The translations under genes and the position numbers were made by a program. From NCBI GenBank assembly GCA_034510155.1, contig CM067379.1, forward strand, positions 17,093,145 to 17,157,144: a DNA stretch of 64,000 bases, read 5' to 3'. How positions within the stretch are numbered: the stretch's first letter is position 1; every line of letters begins with the position of its first letter. This document shows, in pieces, positions 24,000 to 35,400 of the stretch. The DNA is from Eucriotettix oculatus (taxonomy: Eukaryota > Arthropoda > Insecta > Orthoptera > Tetrigidae). Under the pieces are notes generated by a model. It saw nothing but the letters and a program-made list of their open reading frames with translations, was not told the origin of the DNA and did not search any database.

Positions 24000-24940
24000 T
24001 AAAAAGAATGCGATAATGGATGTAGTTTAAAAGATTTATTTTAATTTACCAAGCATACGTTCCGTGCTGGAAATGTTCTTCGGTCCAAATTCATAATTAT
24101 AATAAACAGTACTCATTAGCTCATTCTATATTTCAACGTTATCCATTATTTGAGTATGCATTAAAACTATATTAGTAAAAAAAAATTATTCAAGTAAATT
24201 TATGCTGATTGTTAAAGTTACAGACTTATATTTATGTAACGCTCACACACACACACATTAGTGTAAATGAATTTAGGAAAAAATGTTTCTTTAATTATAC
24301 TTATTTTATGAGTGAGTAAAATAGAATAATTAATAATTTAAAAAAGTAAAAAATTCTTAATAAAAAATGAATGGCTCACTGTTCTGCTTTTATCAATTGC
24401 AGGTTTCCGTACACTCTTCAAATATCTGCGCAAATAGACAAACAAAAGTAAGGTTACAGTCTGAATACTTGCAAATACGATTCTAATTAAATTTGAAAAT
24501 TGACTTATTTAATTGGAAACTCAGAAAGAATGGAGCTGTTAATTTTAAGAATATGTACAGGAAGTTAATTACATTTATAAATGCTCTGTTAATATTACAG
24601 AAATTATTTTATGAGAAGCTTCCATTCTGGTATAGAAGTGACAGGGTTTTTCCCCCACGTTAAATTTGGACAAGTTAAAGCCAAAAAAAAACACGCTGGT
24701 GCTTAAGCAGAAAGTGTAAGCGATAGGATAAAACACAAAAGAAGCGAACTAAGCTGCTAAATTATTCACAGCGAGCAAAACGTGAAAGAAGAAAATAAAT
24801 GTAATTAATTTACATTTAATCACGATTTAGTTTCGTTTTACGAAACTGACAAGTACTTTTGTACGGAACCAGTCCTGTTTCCAGTTATCCGTTAAATAAT
24901 GGGTAATAAGCTTCCCATCATGCATTGCAAATTCATAATT
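24000..24940. other. AT-rich stretch, no gene
   Basis: No exon recognised. A segment with GCATACGTTCCGTGCTGG and TTCTTCGGTCC (24047-24100) resembles the ends of the palindromic elements in style, but no partner was found. Confidence 0.5.
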
Positions 24941-24944
24941 GCAC

Positions 24945-26075
24945 CTGTTGTTGTTGTTGTGGGATTCAATCCTCTGATTGGCCTGAAGCAACCCTCCATG
25001 CTGACCTATTTCCGCAAGCCTTTTCATTACTACTTAACACATCCTCCATATTCCGCTTAGCGTATTCCATCCATTGTCTCCCTCTTCTGTTCTCTTCCCT
25101 CTAATCAATCCCTTCTCTTGGTCAACGTCCTCCATATTATTCTCTCTTCCCCTATTCTGTTTAAACTTCCTGGTTAGTTACCCTATCCACCCATCTCATT
25201 CTCCTACAGCACCACACTTCAAAGGCTTCATACGAACATTTTTCGCAACGATTTCCTAACCCGTAAGTGAATTCCTCTCCCTTGCCTGTGCTATCCTACT
25301 CTAGTTATTAGGCTTCCCAAGGAGCAGAATTCCTTAACTTCCTTCAAAATTTCCCTCCCTAATCTAACAGCCTTTGTTATTCCACTGTTTCCCAAACTAC
25401 ACTCCATTACCTTGGTTTTTCCCTCTATTAATCCTCATATTGAAGTCTTTCTCCAGGACTCCGTTCATGCCATTTATTATGTTTTCCATGTCATCTTCTG
25501 ACTCCCCTAATACTACAATATCGTCGGCAAAGCGTAAGGTTTTTATTTTTTCTCCTTATAGTATGACTCCATTTTCAATATTCCGTTTTAAGTTTCTTCA
25601 TCGCCTGTTCTATATATAAGTTAAAGAGTATGGGCGACAGACTGCATCCTTGTCTAACCCCTTTCTTTTCTTAACCTTCAATTCTAACTGCTGCTGACTG
25701 CCTTCTGTAGAGGTGATGTATAAAGCCTTCTTTCTCGAGTTCTTTTCCCTGACCTCTTATAAATCCTTAATAGTGTTTTCCTGTCCACATCATGCAAGGC
25801 CTTTTCCTAGATCTACACATGTCATGAACGTAGGCGCCTCTCTGTTTTTCCTTATCCTGTCTTATAAAATTAGACGCAGAGTCAGTAATGTTCCTCTTGT
25901 CCCTACAGTGTTCCTTAAAAAAACTTTTCTTTTCCCAACTCTGATTCTATTTGTCGTTCCATCCTCTATTTTCGTTAACATTTTCCATGCATGAGACACT
26001 AAACTAATTGTCCTGTGCTGTCCACATGTATCAGCCAGAGTCATCGTCGGTACGGATACAATTATGTTTCTACTA
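24945..26075 (-). mobile_element. LINE family A, longest minus-strand copy
   Basis: Starts at the 3' end with a (TTG)4 run on plus, that is a CAA tail on the element strand. It extends through the RT domain to the N-terminal finger block RTISLVSHAWKMLTKI (25862-26044), the most 5' material of the family in the window. It shows the element order: finger, TFMAFVDLEKAFD palm block, FADD, NMRINRGK, C-terminal GHVLRHEGL, CAA tail. Several frameshifts. Confidence 0.9.
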
Positions 26076-26079
26076 AAAT

Positions 26080-27070
26080 CTAAAATCAGTGATTATTCTT
26101 GTTCGTTTAATAGGGATGATTTATCCTTTGCGATAATATTAGCTTAATTTTTTAGCCTTTTCTTCCTTTTTTTAAAACATTTTATCCTTCAAAGTATTAT
26201 TTATTCCAAGAAAAGAAGAAATGCTTGCGATGAATCTCAGCCAGTAATGATACTTAATCTGATTAGATGATCAGGCTTGAACCTGGGTCCTCAGCTGAGT
26301 TATTATCAAGGATACAGGAACAAATACCAACAAAATGTCTTCTTAATGTAGTATCAAGAGAAGGAATATAAAACAGACACGACTCCATTGTTCCTCAACA
26401 CAACGAAAATATGAAAGTGGAAAATAACAAGAGTCTGCTTATTGAATATCCGTGTGTTTATTATCCTCACAACCAGATATTTGCAAAAGAAAATACAGTT
26501 TTATTATTACCAGGAGTTACAAAAAATTGTAACATTTCGGAATAAGGGTCAACCGATACATGAAACGCTGAAAATTTTATTCTGATCATAAATAGTCAAC
26601 TGGAGGCAAAAAAAAACAGTTCGTGAAGTCCTTGAAATAATAAATCCTTGTTTTCCGTGTCTGCATTTAATTTTTTTTTCTACTAGAAGAGATCAGCGCT
26701 TAGCAAAATAATTGTTTTAGAATCCTCATCAGATGGAATGGAAACGTTGTTGTGCGAAATATGCTTCTTCAATCTTTTAAAATTTACCACGCATTGTTTG
26801 TCCTAAAAATACGACCACCCAACGGAATATTGTAAAACTTCCTTCATGAAAGCTGTAATCCTCTCTCCATTAAATTGAATTGAAGTCAACTATTTACTAA
26901 AAGCAATAAGAAAATTAAGAGGACTGAATTAGAAGGTCACTAGGTTAAAATTTGTATGTAAAAAAATTAGATAAATATGTAACTGAATTGCTGAAATATA
27001 ACGGCAATAACGTGAAAACAAAGTTAAATAGTCCGCAATTTATAGATCCAATAATTAGAGGCTACATGAG
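26080..27070. other. AT-rich stretch, no gene
   Basis: 26330-26440 shares ATGTAGTATCAAGAGAAG..ATAAAACAGACACGACTCCA and AACACAACGAAAATATGAAAGTG with 57355-57440, so it includes one more dispersed repeat. Nothing coding seen. Confidence 0.5.
26345..26445 (+). repeat. Dispersed repeat, paired with 57358-57450
   Basis: Common blocks AGACACGACTCCA, AACACAACGAAAATATGAAA and GACAAGAGTCTGC occur in the same order in both places. Class unknown. Confidence 0.65.
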
Positions 27071-27074
27071 GGTG

Positions 27075-27250
27075 ATCATGAAACAGGAAACTCCCCTTTA
27101 ATAGCATAGGAAGGGAATTGAAAAGGGGGGACGTGGAAGGAAGCCAAGGGTTGACTAGTTTAAGGATCCTACCCGGTGTTTCACCAAAATGAGATGCAGG
27201 GAAAATCCTCGAAAACCTGCATCAGGTTGGTCAGGATTTTACGAGACAAT
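27075..27250 (+). repeat. Dispersed repeat with AACTCCCCTTTAATAGC core
   Basis: Plus-orientation copy of the 5895/50485 family. It continues into AAGGATCCTACCCGGTGTTT, GGGAAAATCCTCGAAAACCT and GCATCAGGTTGGTCAGG, matching 51325-51370 (CCTAGAAAAACAGCATCAGGTAGGTCGG) in part. Confidence 0.65.
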
Positions 27251-27257
27251 TTTAAAA

Positions 27258-28218
27258 AGGTATATAGGAGGATAGAACGACAAATATAATGCGAGTTAGG
27301 AGAAGATCAGTTTTGTTTTATGAAGAATGTAGGCATATGAGAAATAAAATTGACTTTGCGGCTAATTTTTGAAGACAGGATAAGTAAAAAGATGGCCTAC
27401 GTTCATAGCATTTGTATATTTAGAAAAATTGTTTGATAATGTGAACTGGATCACACTATTGAGGATTTTCAAGAGCACTGGAATAAAATATCGAGAAAGG
27501 AATCTTAATCATTACCTCTACAGAAGAGAGGCAGGAGTAATTAGAATAGAAGGCCAAAAAAAGAAAACTGTAATCAAGAAAGGAGTAAGACAAGGATGCA
27601 GTCTGTCACCCAAACTGTTTGACAGGTATATAGAACAGGAGATGAAGAAAGTTAAAACGGAATATGGAAAAGGAATCATACTGCAAGGAAAAGAAATAAA
27701 AACCCTACGTTTTGCCGATGATATTATAGTATTAGGGGAGTCAGAAGAAGACTTGGAAACCATAATAAATGGCATGTACGTGGTCATGGAGGAAGAGTTC
27801 AATATGAGGATTAATAGAGGGAAAAACCATGGTAATGGAGTGTTGTATAGAAAACAGTGGAATAACAAAGGCCGCTACATTGAGAAGGGATATTTTGGAG
27901 GACGTTAACCAACTCTGCTACTTGGGAAGCGTAATAACTAGCGTAGGATAGCACAGGCAAGGAAGGCTTTCGCGGGAAACAGGGATTTGCTTACGGGTAA
28001 TATAAGTGAAAATATTAGTAAATCGTTGCTAAAAAGTTTGGTATGGAGCGTGGCGTCGACGATAGGAGTTGCGGAAAGAAAAAGAATAGATGAATGAGAT
28101 GGGTTGATAGAATCATTACCGAAGAAGTTATAATCAGAATAGGGGAAGACCCTTAAGCCTCAAAATGTGGCCTATTAATCTGTCCCTTCTCTTGGTCAAC
28201 GTCCTCCATATTGGTTTT
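27258..28218 (+). mobile_element. LINE family A, best-preserved RT core
   Basis: An uninterrupted 159-codon frame (27429-27908) covers FDNVNWITLLRIFKSTGIKY, VIKKGVRQGCSLSPKLFDR, EIKTLRFADDIIVLGESEED and NMRINRGK. FADD is the catalytic reverse transcriptase motif. Upstream codons for the CGNR-like finger are frameshifted. The 3' part ends at the inverted junction near 28147. The right part (from 27730) belongs to the segmental duplication. Confidence 0.92.
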
Positions 28219-28689
28219 CTGTAATATGGATTACATAAACGGGATAAATATTTATAAATGTTAATGTTCTATAAAAAAAACGTATTTATGAACTACTGAA
28301 GATAATTTGTATTCACACGAAATAAATTACAAGAAGTCAACCTCAGAATAATTCTACTGACTAAAGGAAACTGGATGCGAGTTTCCTTTACCATCGATGA
28401 AGATCACAATTCAGGCGTTTGGTTGGAATCTCATTTGTAATCTCTCATTTTAATTCTCGTTTCTATGTCGCAAGTTTCAAAAGCCTTTCAACTATTTTCA
28501 TCAGCCAGGAATAGAAATCAATGACCTGGTGAAAGTCTAACACCAATCGAAAAATGTCCCGTAAATTACTGTTCGAGTAAAATTTTGGCATTTCTTTTAT
28601 ATAACTTTCCCGTTCACTGGGTGAAATAAAATTTGGCCACTTAGCAGCATGCCTGGTCGGAAAATTTAAACGGGTATAAAAATCAATAA
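27730..28689 (+). repeat. Segmental duplication, right copy (with 22141-23119)
   Basis: Same order and orientation as 22141-23119. Here the LINE part continues to the left into a longer family A copy, so this locus is more likely the source. Similarity ends after AATCAATAA at both right ends. Confidence 0.9.
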
Positions 28690-29966
28690 CTTTCTCATTC
28701 AGAAGCACTGTGAATCGAGATGACGCAAAAATAATTAAGCTGTTAAAAAAAGAGCACTGAAGCTGTTACATTTAGATAAGTATAATTGGAACAGTAGGCG
28801 TGTAAATTTTTTAACCAATATATGAGGAATACAACATGCTGGGAGGAAAAGAAAGTAACTGACATCCACAAAGGTTTTTTGCCTGCAGCCCGACAGTCGA
28901 CATGAACAATTAATTCCCTTCGTTTCTCGATATAAAGTTTTTACTGTTATTCGACCCTCCCTAATTTTATTCGAATTTTTTGGGTTTTTAAAAGATATCA
29001 AATTCAGCAAGAACATATTAACTGGCGACAGGCAGTGTAAAGTTTCCCCGGCGCCAGGCTGGCGGTCGGTAGACGTGTCTGTCTGCGTATTTAATTATTA
29101 TGCTTTTTTGCTCAAGTAGAATTCACCCTTAAAATTTTTTGAAGGACGCTGTTCCCTGTGTCATGGAAAAATTCTCTGCGCCGGACGAAGGACTCGTGAC
29201 GATTGGCGGAAGAAACGTCACGTGGGATAGCGTTTTTACCCTCGGAGTTGAGCTGCGAGGTGATGAGCCGAAAAAATGTTCAGTGTGGTGAAAGACGTTG
29301 AGAAGGCGAGGAGGAGGAGGAGGTGGAGATGGATCAGGACGTGGAAGGGAGGAGAGTTGAAACGGATTTCGAAAAGAAGGAGTAAACTGGAGTGTGCGAC
29401 AAGAGTTGAAAGTGAGTTGTGAATTGTTGCGCTTTACTGAGAAGGTATTGACAACAAGGAAGGCTAGAGGGAAGGAGGAGGAAAAACCGAGTTTTTCTCA
29501 ACCACCGACAGCGCCAGGTTCATCCCACTTCCCGCCGGCAGATGTAAGGTCAACAATTCAACCCGAAGGGTAAAGGAAGGTTCCGGTCGTCTAGTAACAC
29601 GAATGAAGATAAAAACATGTTCGTGTCAAGTGCACAAAATCGCTGCTGCACGTGGTTACATGTATAAGAAATCAACCCTGAATTTTAATCGTCCCGTTGA
29701 ATTTATTTATTTGTTAATAGCGCGGAGGATCCCTTTTAAGTGTTTTTTATATATATAAAAATAATTATATCATACCCTTCAAGTGATTTCAGTAAATAAT
29801 ACCCGAATTATCGTTTACAATCTGTGATGGTGTACGTGTAACAAGCAGGCACACAAAACCAGGATACAGTGAGTTTTTCCAGAAGTACATTATTTTCGGT
29901 GACCGTCAGCGGAAAGTTTAAGCATGAGCACGAATGTTCGTTGAGCTGCGTACGTAATAAGCGCTT
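28690..29966. other. Region downstream of Shaw exon 3, no gene
   Basis: No further Shaw exon recognised. 29040-29480 is GC- and purine-rich. 29480-29735 is the right copy of the repeat at 290-520. A 42-codon frame starting at 29162 shows no motif. Confidence 0.5.
29480..29735 (+). repeat. Dispersed repeat, right copy of 290-520
   Basis: Shares GAGTTTTTCTC, GCGCCAGGTTC, AACCCGAA, GCTGCTGCACGTGGTTAC, AACCCTGAA and AATCGTCCC blocks in order with the left copy. About 250 bp in both. Confidence 0.5.
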
Positions 29967-30019
29967 TCAAAGCATACAAACGAAAGAAGGCAAGCTTGAC
30001 AAGACACGCACGCTCTTAC

Positions 30020-31001
30020 CCATTTTGGTGGGCGAGTCCTTGAGGTGGTTCGCCTTGATCGCGTTCATGCGCCAGTTCTGCGGACAGCCGGCCGCCGCCG
30101 TGACGCCGCCGCCGCCGCCGCCCACGGCGCCTCCGGGCCCGCCCCCGCAGCCGGGCGGCCCCCCCGCGCCCGGGGCCCCCGGGAGCCGCGGCCCCCTGGG
30201 CTGCTCCACGGGCAGCACGCGACGCCGCTTCTTGGGCAGCTTGGCCCGGGCCTGCGTGTGCGAGTAGTACATGGCGAAGTTGCTGACGATGACGGGCACG
30301 GGCAGCCCGATGGTGAGCACGCCGGCCAACGCGCACAGGGCGCCCACGAACATGCCCACGTACGTCTTGGGCACCATGTCCCCGTAGCCCACCGTGGTCA
30401 TGGTGACCAGGGCCCACCACAGCCCCAGCGGGATGCTGTTGAAGTCGTTGTACGGGTTGGCCTGGATCCTCTCGGCGTAGTAGACCAGGCTGGCGAAGAT
30501 GACGATGCCCAGCACCAGGAAGAAGATGAGCAGCGTGAGCTCCTTGGCGGACGCGCGGAACGTCTGGATCAGGATCTTGAGGCCGGACGAGTGCCTCGTC
30601 AGCTTGAACAGCCTCATGATGCGGATGATGCTCAAGAACTCGAAGATGTCGGCGTTCTCCAGGTGAGAGGTGAGCTTCTGCAGGACCAGGTCCACGTAGA
30701 AGCTGAGAGTGGCGATGTAGTCGATGATGTTGACGGACGCTTTGATGAACTCGATGCGATTCGGTGACGCTATGAAGCGTATGAAGAACTCGAACGTGAA
30801 CCACGCGTTGCAGACGCATTCGAAGTAGAAGAAGGCGATGTGTGCGGTCGTCTTGGACTTGTCGAGGACCCAAGTCGTCCCGTTGGGAGGTGTCGACACC
30901 GACACGTTGCGTATCACGGGCACGCGCATGTCTGGGTGCGTTTTAAGGCAGAACGATAAGATGGAAACGCAAATAAAGAACACTGATATCACGCCGATTA
31001 T
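30020..31001 (-). CDS. Shaw: Shaw exon 3: S1-S6, pore and C-tail
   Basis: Encodes residues 175-501, opening IIGVISVFF. S4 has positive charges every third residue: R301, R304, K307, R310. The filter TTVGYGD is at 376-382 and the S6 hinge PVP at 408-410, followed by YYSHTQARAKLPKKRRR. An N-linked glycosylation sequon NVS (206-208) and NGT (214-216) lie in the S1-S2 loop. The tail has a proline/glycine-rich segment (about 444-473) coded by GC-rich triplets. Residue 406 is glycine, where most Kv channels have alanine (LTIALPVP). The acceptor CAG is at 31002-31004. The donor GTAAGA follows 30020 (phase 1). Reading through would add 17 residues ending FVCML before a stop at 29967-29969. Confidence 0.97.
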
Positions 31002-32410
31002 CTGAAAAAAACACCACAAAACTACCATCAGTCACGACATTTAATCAAAAACGACGTTTCGTCTCCCTTTTTGAGGCTTCCTCAGGCGAATAATTTAGCA
31101 TATTTCATTGATGTAATTCTTCACATGCAATAAACTTTTCGGCTGAGGGAATTACAAATTTTTAATTTATAAATAAAAAAATCATGGCTCAAAACTTACA
31201 AATTTAGCTATTCATCAAATTATGTAAAATAGAGCCCATATTTAATTTCTTGTAATATTATGTTTGTAGTACGCCTGAGGAAGTCTGAAAAATGAGACGA
31301 AACGTCGTCGCTTTCGAATAAATAGTGATAAATTTATATGCTGACTAATCGGACGTATTTTTATTTATTCTACATTTATTGTTATCCTCACTAATCCTCG
31401 GTTCAGAAAATAGGATGCGTCATACATTACACCAAGTAATAAATAATCTATACGACCAAAATAAAATAAGACACAATTAACTACAAAAAAACAAGGTAAC
31501 TGGAGTAAACAAGACACAGTAAGGCGTTGCGTAAAAAAATATCAATTGAAAATATTGTTTCTTTGCTTTGTTATCTTCAATTTTTAAGTTGCATTTTAAT
31601 CAAAGTTTCGTGCTTCTATCTCGAATGATTTTTTCAGAAAATTCCAGTATCCGTTTCTACTGTAAGGACTAAGAATAAGTCCAAACAAAATGTTCTTGCA
31701 ATAACGTTGATGTTATCGCTTTTGAATTCGTCTTTTTCGGATAAAAAAACAGTGAGTGTCACTGTTAATTTTGTTTAAAAAAATAGGTGGGGGTAAAGAA
31801 AGAGAAAAAAATTCAGTTTGTATTGTATTCAAGATGTTGGAGACTATCCGTAACATTAGCAGAAAATCAAAACCACTCTGTGGCCTCGCAATAAAATTCT
31901 GACTGGAAACGTTTTTAGAAAAACTTCCTTGTTTGTAAGGACTTACATTCAAGGGTTATTAGTATTAAATGAAATTTTAGGCATAAGAATAGCTTCACAA
32001 TAAATCATCTGGTTCGCCGAAGAACACGAAATAGAAGGGGAAAGGCGTGTGAAATATTACAGTAAAGCGGTAAGTGGCAGAGAACGTCTCAGCGGAGCAG
32101 ACGTGATGGATGAACGCTCTTACTCAAGGCGTGAAGAAGCTGTAGATATTTCTAGATGTACGCAATTCGTCAAAAAACAGTTTATTAATGTCTCGGCCTG
32201 TCGCATTATGAAACTATTTGCCTCGTCGAGTCATGGATTTGGCTATTTACCGTTTACGAGTGAAACAAAATATAAGAAAATTCAGTAACCATTAAAATGT
32301 CAATGTCAAGACGTCAATTATTTCTCAGGCAGTTAGCTCTCTGCCAACAATTAGTTAATTACGGCGCGAATAGCACGGCAACAATAGATGGAATGATCAC
32401 ACTCCACTCA

Positions 32411-32454
<44 letters not shown>

Positions 32455-35400
32455 CCCTCTCCCTTTATAATGCTACCAAAATTACGCTTATAATACCACA
32501 GTAAGTGGGATGAATGGTATAGGAACGCCTAATAGAATTGATAACTCGCAGTTGGTTTTCACGCCGGTTTCCGCGTGACAATTCAATGGATTAATAAATA
32601 TTTACATTAATATCTTCTGAAGTGTGAAATTTCTCGATAACAAAATGAAAGATACACGAAAATTTAAGTTATAATTTCAGTATCAATTCCCTCAAATTTC
32701 AATTGAAATACGCTGAGCCGTTTCGGAGCATAAACAGATCAAGCTACCAGAATACGCTTTGGAGATTTTAACGCGTGTCTGAAAAATGATCCTTTCCCGT
32801 ATAATGATTTATATTAAATTTAATATATTCTATAACATATAGGAATGAAGTTAAAGTTTTGTCTACAGCCCCTAAAAGTTTAAATGAAATCCGTTGAACC
32901 GTTTCGGAGCCTATTTGAGACAAACAGACAGACAGAGACTTCGGTTTTATTTATTAGTCTGTCTTTGAATTCATCTGTTCTTTTATTCGGTAAATACACC
33001 TTCCTACATCAGTTTATAGAGTTTTCATCAAGCGACATTATCCTCTCATTCCTCTCCAGACATCATAATCACTCGCGTTTACATGATTAGCGTCCATCCA
33101 TTCGTAACAGACCTTGGCCGCGTTGGACGAGTAAGGTTCGTCGAAAAGGGACCACATCTTGGGCTTGATGTGCTGCCACCAGGACATGGTGCCGTTGAAG
33201 TAGTCGTCCTCGAAGCCGAACTTGCGGGCAACCTCCTCATCGCTGGGCTTCTCCGTGTCCAGATCCAGTCGGTCCAGGACAGCCAGGGTCTCCTGAGTGT
33301 CCCGATGCTGGAAAATAGACAACAACACATTCAGCTGCTGTTTCGACTACAACATACGTCAAATTACACTGTACCTAATGAGTGACTGGAAATTAAAACA
33401 TGCCAGGACATGATTATTCAACAAAACTGACGTTCAAAGTGAAACAAATTGATAATATCACGGAAACAACTCCACATCATACACGTAACGACTTACGTGA
33501 GTGACAGTTCAGTAGAACGTATGTGGGATGTGATGAAGTTCTTGTGCTATTCAGCCCAAACCTATCTTGAGCAAGCCTTGTCATTTCCACATAACTACCA
33601 CATCCTCCCTCATCTACTATTCCATCCCTCTTCTGTTTTTCCTCCACACATTTCTCTCTAATACTAATTTTACAAGACCCTCGTGTCTTAAAACCTGGTC
33701 TATTAATCCGTCCCTTCTCTTGGTCGCCGTCCTCCATATTATTCGCTCTTCCCCTATTCTGTTTACAACTTCCTCATTCTCCTATAGCGTCACATTTCAA
33801 AAAGCTTCTATTGTTTTCCTTTCCCCAGCTCCTACCGTCCACGTTTCGCACCCATATAACGTAGCACTCCATTACCAACATTTTTAGCAACGACTTCCTA
33901 ATATTCACACTTATATTACTAATAAGAAATTCAACTTTGTCTCATGTTATCCTACTCTAGTTATTACGTTGCCAAAGTATCAGAATTCCTTAACTTCCGT
34001 CAAAAATCCCTTCCTAATCTAACAGCCTTTGTTATTCCTCTGTTTCCCGTACTGCACTCCATCTCCGTGGTTTTCCCTGTATTATTCCTCATGGTGTACC
34101 CTTCCTCGACGATCACTTTCATTGCCATTTATTATGTTTTCCAAGTCTTCTTCTCACTCCCCTAAAGCCACAGCGTCATCAGCAAACCGTAGAGTTTGCA
34201 TTTAGATTCCTTTTTCATATTCATTTTCAACTTTCTCCGTCGCCTGTTCTGTATATAAATTAAAGAGCATGGATGAAAGACTGCATCCTTGTCTTATTCC
34301 TTCCTTGATTTCTACTTTAGTTCCTTGCTCTTTAATTCTAATTACTGCTGACTGCCTTCTGATAAATATATACTTCTCGATTTTAATACAGTGACGTGCT
34401 AATCTAAATTAATACCCCGGTAACGCTGAGCACCGTTTCATACTCTCTCTTCCCCCTCTGTCCCTCCTATCCACCATCTCCCCCTACCCATTAACCCCTG
34501 CCTCTTCCACCTCTCTACTCCCCTCCCTCCCTCCCTCCCACCCGCTATCTCCCCCTTCTCTCACCCTCCCACTCTCTCCCTCCCCTCCACCTCCCTCCCC
34601 ATCTCTCTCTCTCTCTCTGCCTTAAATTAATAAATATATAGTACATGTCCTTAACTAACAACATCATAAAGCTAAATTGACTAATAACTGCACTTTTCCA
34701 GTGGCAGAGGACAAAAAACTAACAATATGTTATGAGAGCTGCGTAATGTGAGTCTACTTAGTAAAAAGAAGGGGGAAAAAAAGGACATGAAACGCGCACA
34801 ACGATTCGTCACCGGTTTCCTAAATAAATTGGGTAAAGTCATGCTATAATCGTTCATCGCACACCACGTTAATGAATGTCTGCTCATCATTTATATCTTG
34901 TAGCGGGGCGATGGCGATGGCGATATCGAACCATGCGCCGCGCCTGCCGCGGAGAGGATAAGAGACAATATTATTGTTTTAAATGGCCGCTAAGTGGAGC
35001 TGCTGCAGTGCTGAATTATTAACTGTTGTTTCCCGCGGGTCCCTCAAATATTTGCATTATTTACAATTACAAATGTAAGCTTGATGTTTACACATAACCT
35101 CTGGAGATGAAAATGTGTCGGGGATGTTTCCACAAGTGACGGTCATTATCATCTACGACCCAATTATTACAGGAAAATCTATATGCCACTTTTGATGATT
35201 AATGTAAAAGCTGCCCTTTTATTACATAAAATCCGTACAATTTACATTGATTTATTTCGACTGTTTCGCCTTTTCGGGTGTTTTCTTCTCCATCTATATC
35301 AGTAAATAAAATTGAAATGTCTGCTACGAGGACCGAATTTTCTTTTTAATGACTTTTCTGAGAACCATAGATTTTCGAGACAATTTCTTTTTATTTTTGT

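Noticed and set aside
27429..27908. 159-codon reverse transcriptase frame as a functional host gene
   Set aside because: It is the best-preserved piece of a multi-copy LINE, truncated at both ends and frameshifted outside this frame.
29162..29290. 42-codon frame beginning MEKFSAPDEG downstream of Shaw
   Set aside because: Short, no motif and no matching splice or polyadenylation context; probably chance in a GC-richer stretch.
30045..30767. 240-codon plus-strand open frame opposite Shaw exon 3
   Set aside because: Shadow of the GC-rich Shaw coding sequence; its translation is low-complexity and rich in Arg, Gly, Asp and His, with no domain.
30016..30873. 285-codon minus-strand frame overlapping Shaw exon 3
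   Set aside because: Alternative frame of the same exon, giving a His/Arg/Pro-rich sequence without motifs.
33044..33112. Extension of Shaw exon 2 past the donor (CYEWMDANHV...)
   Set aside because: Open by chance; the residues do not fit the family and exon 3 resumes exactly where the family sequence requires.
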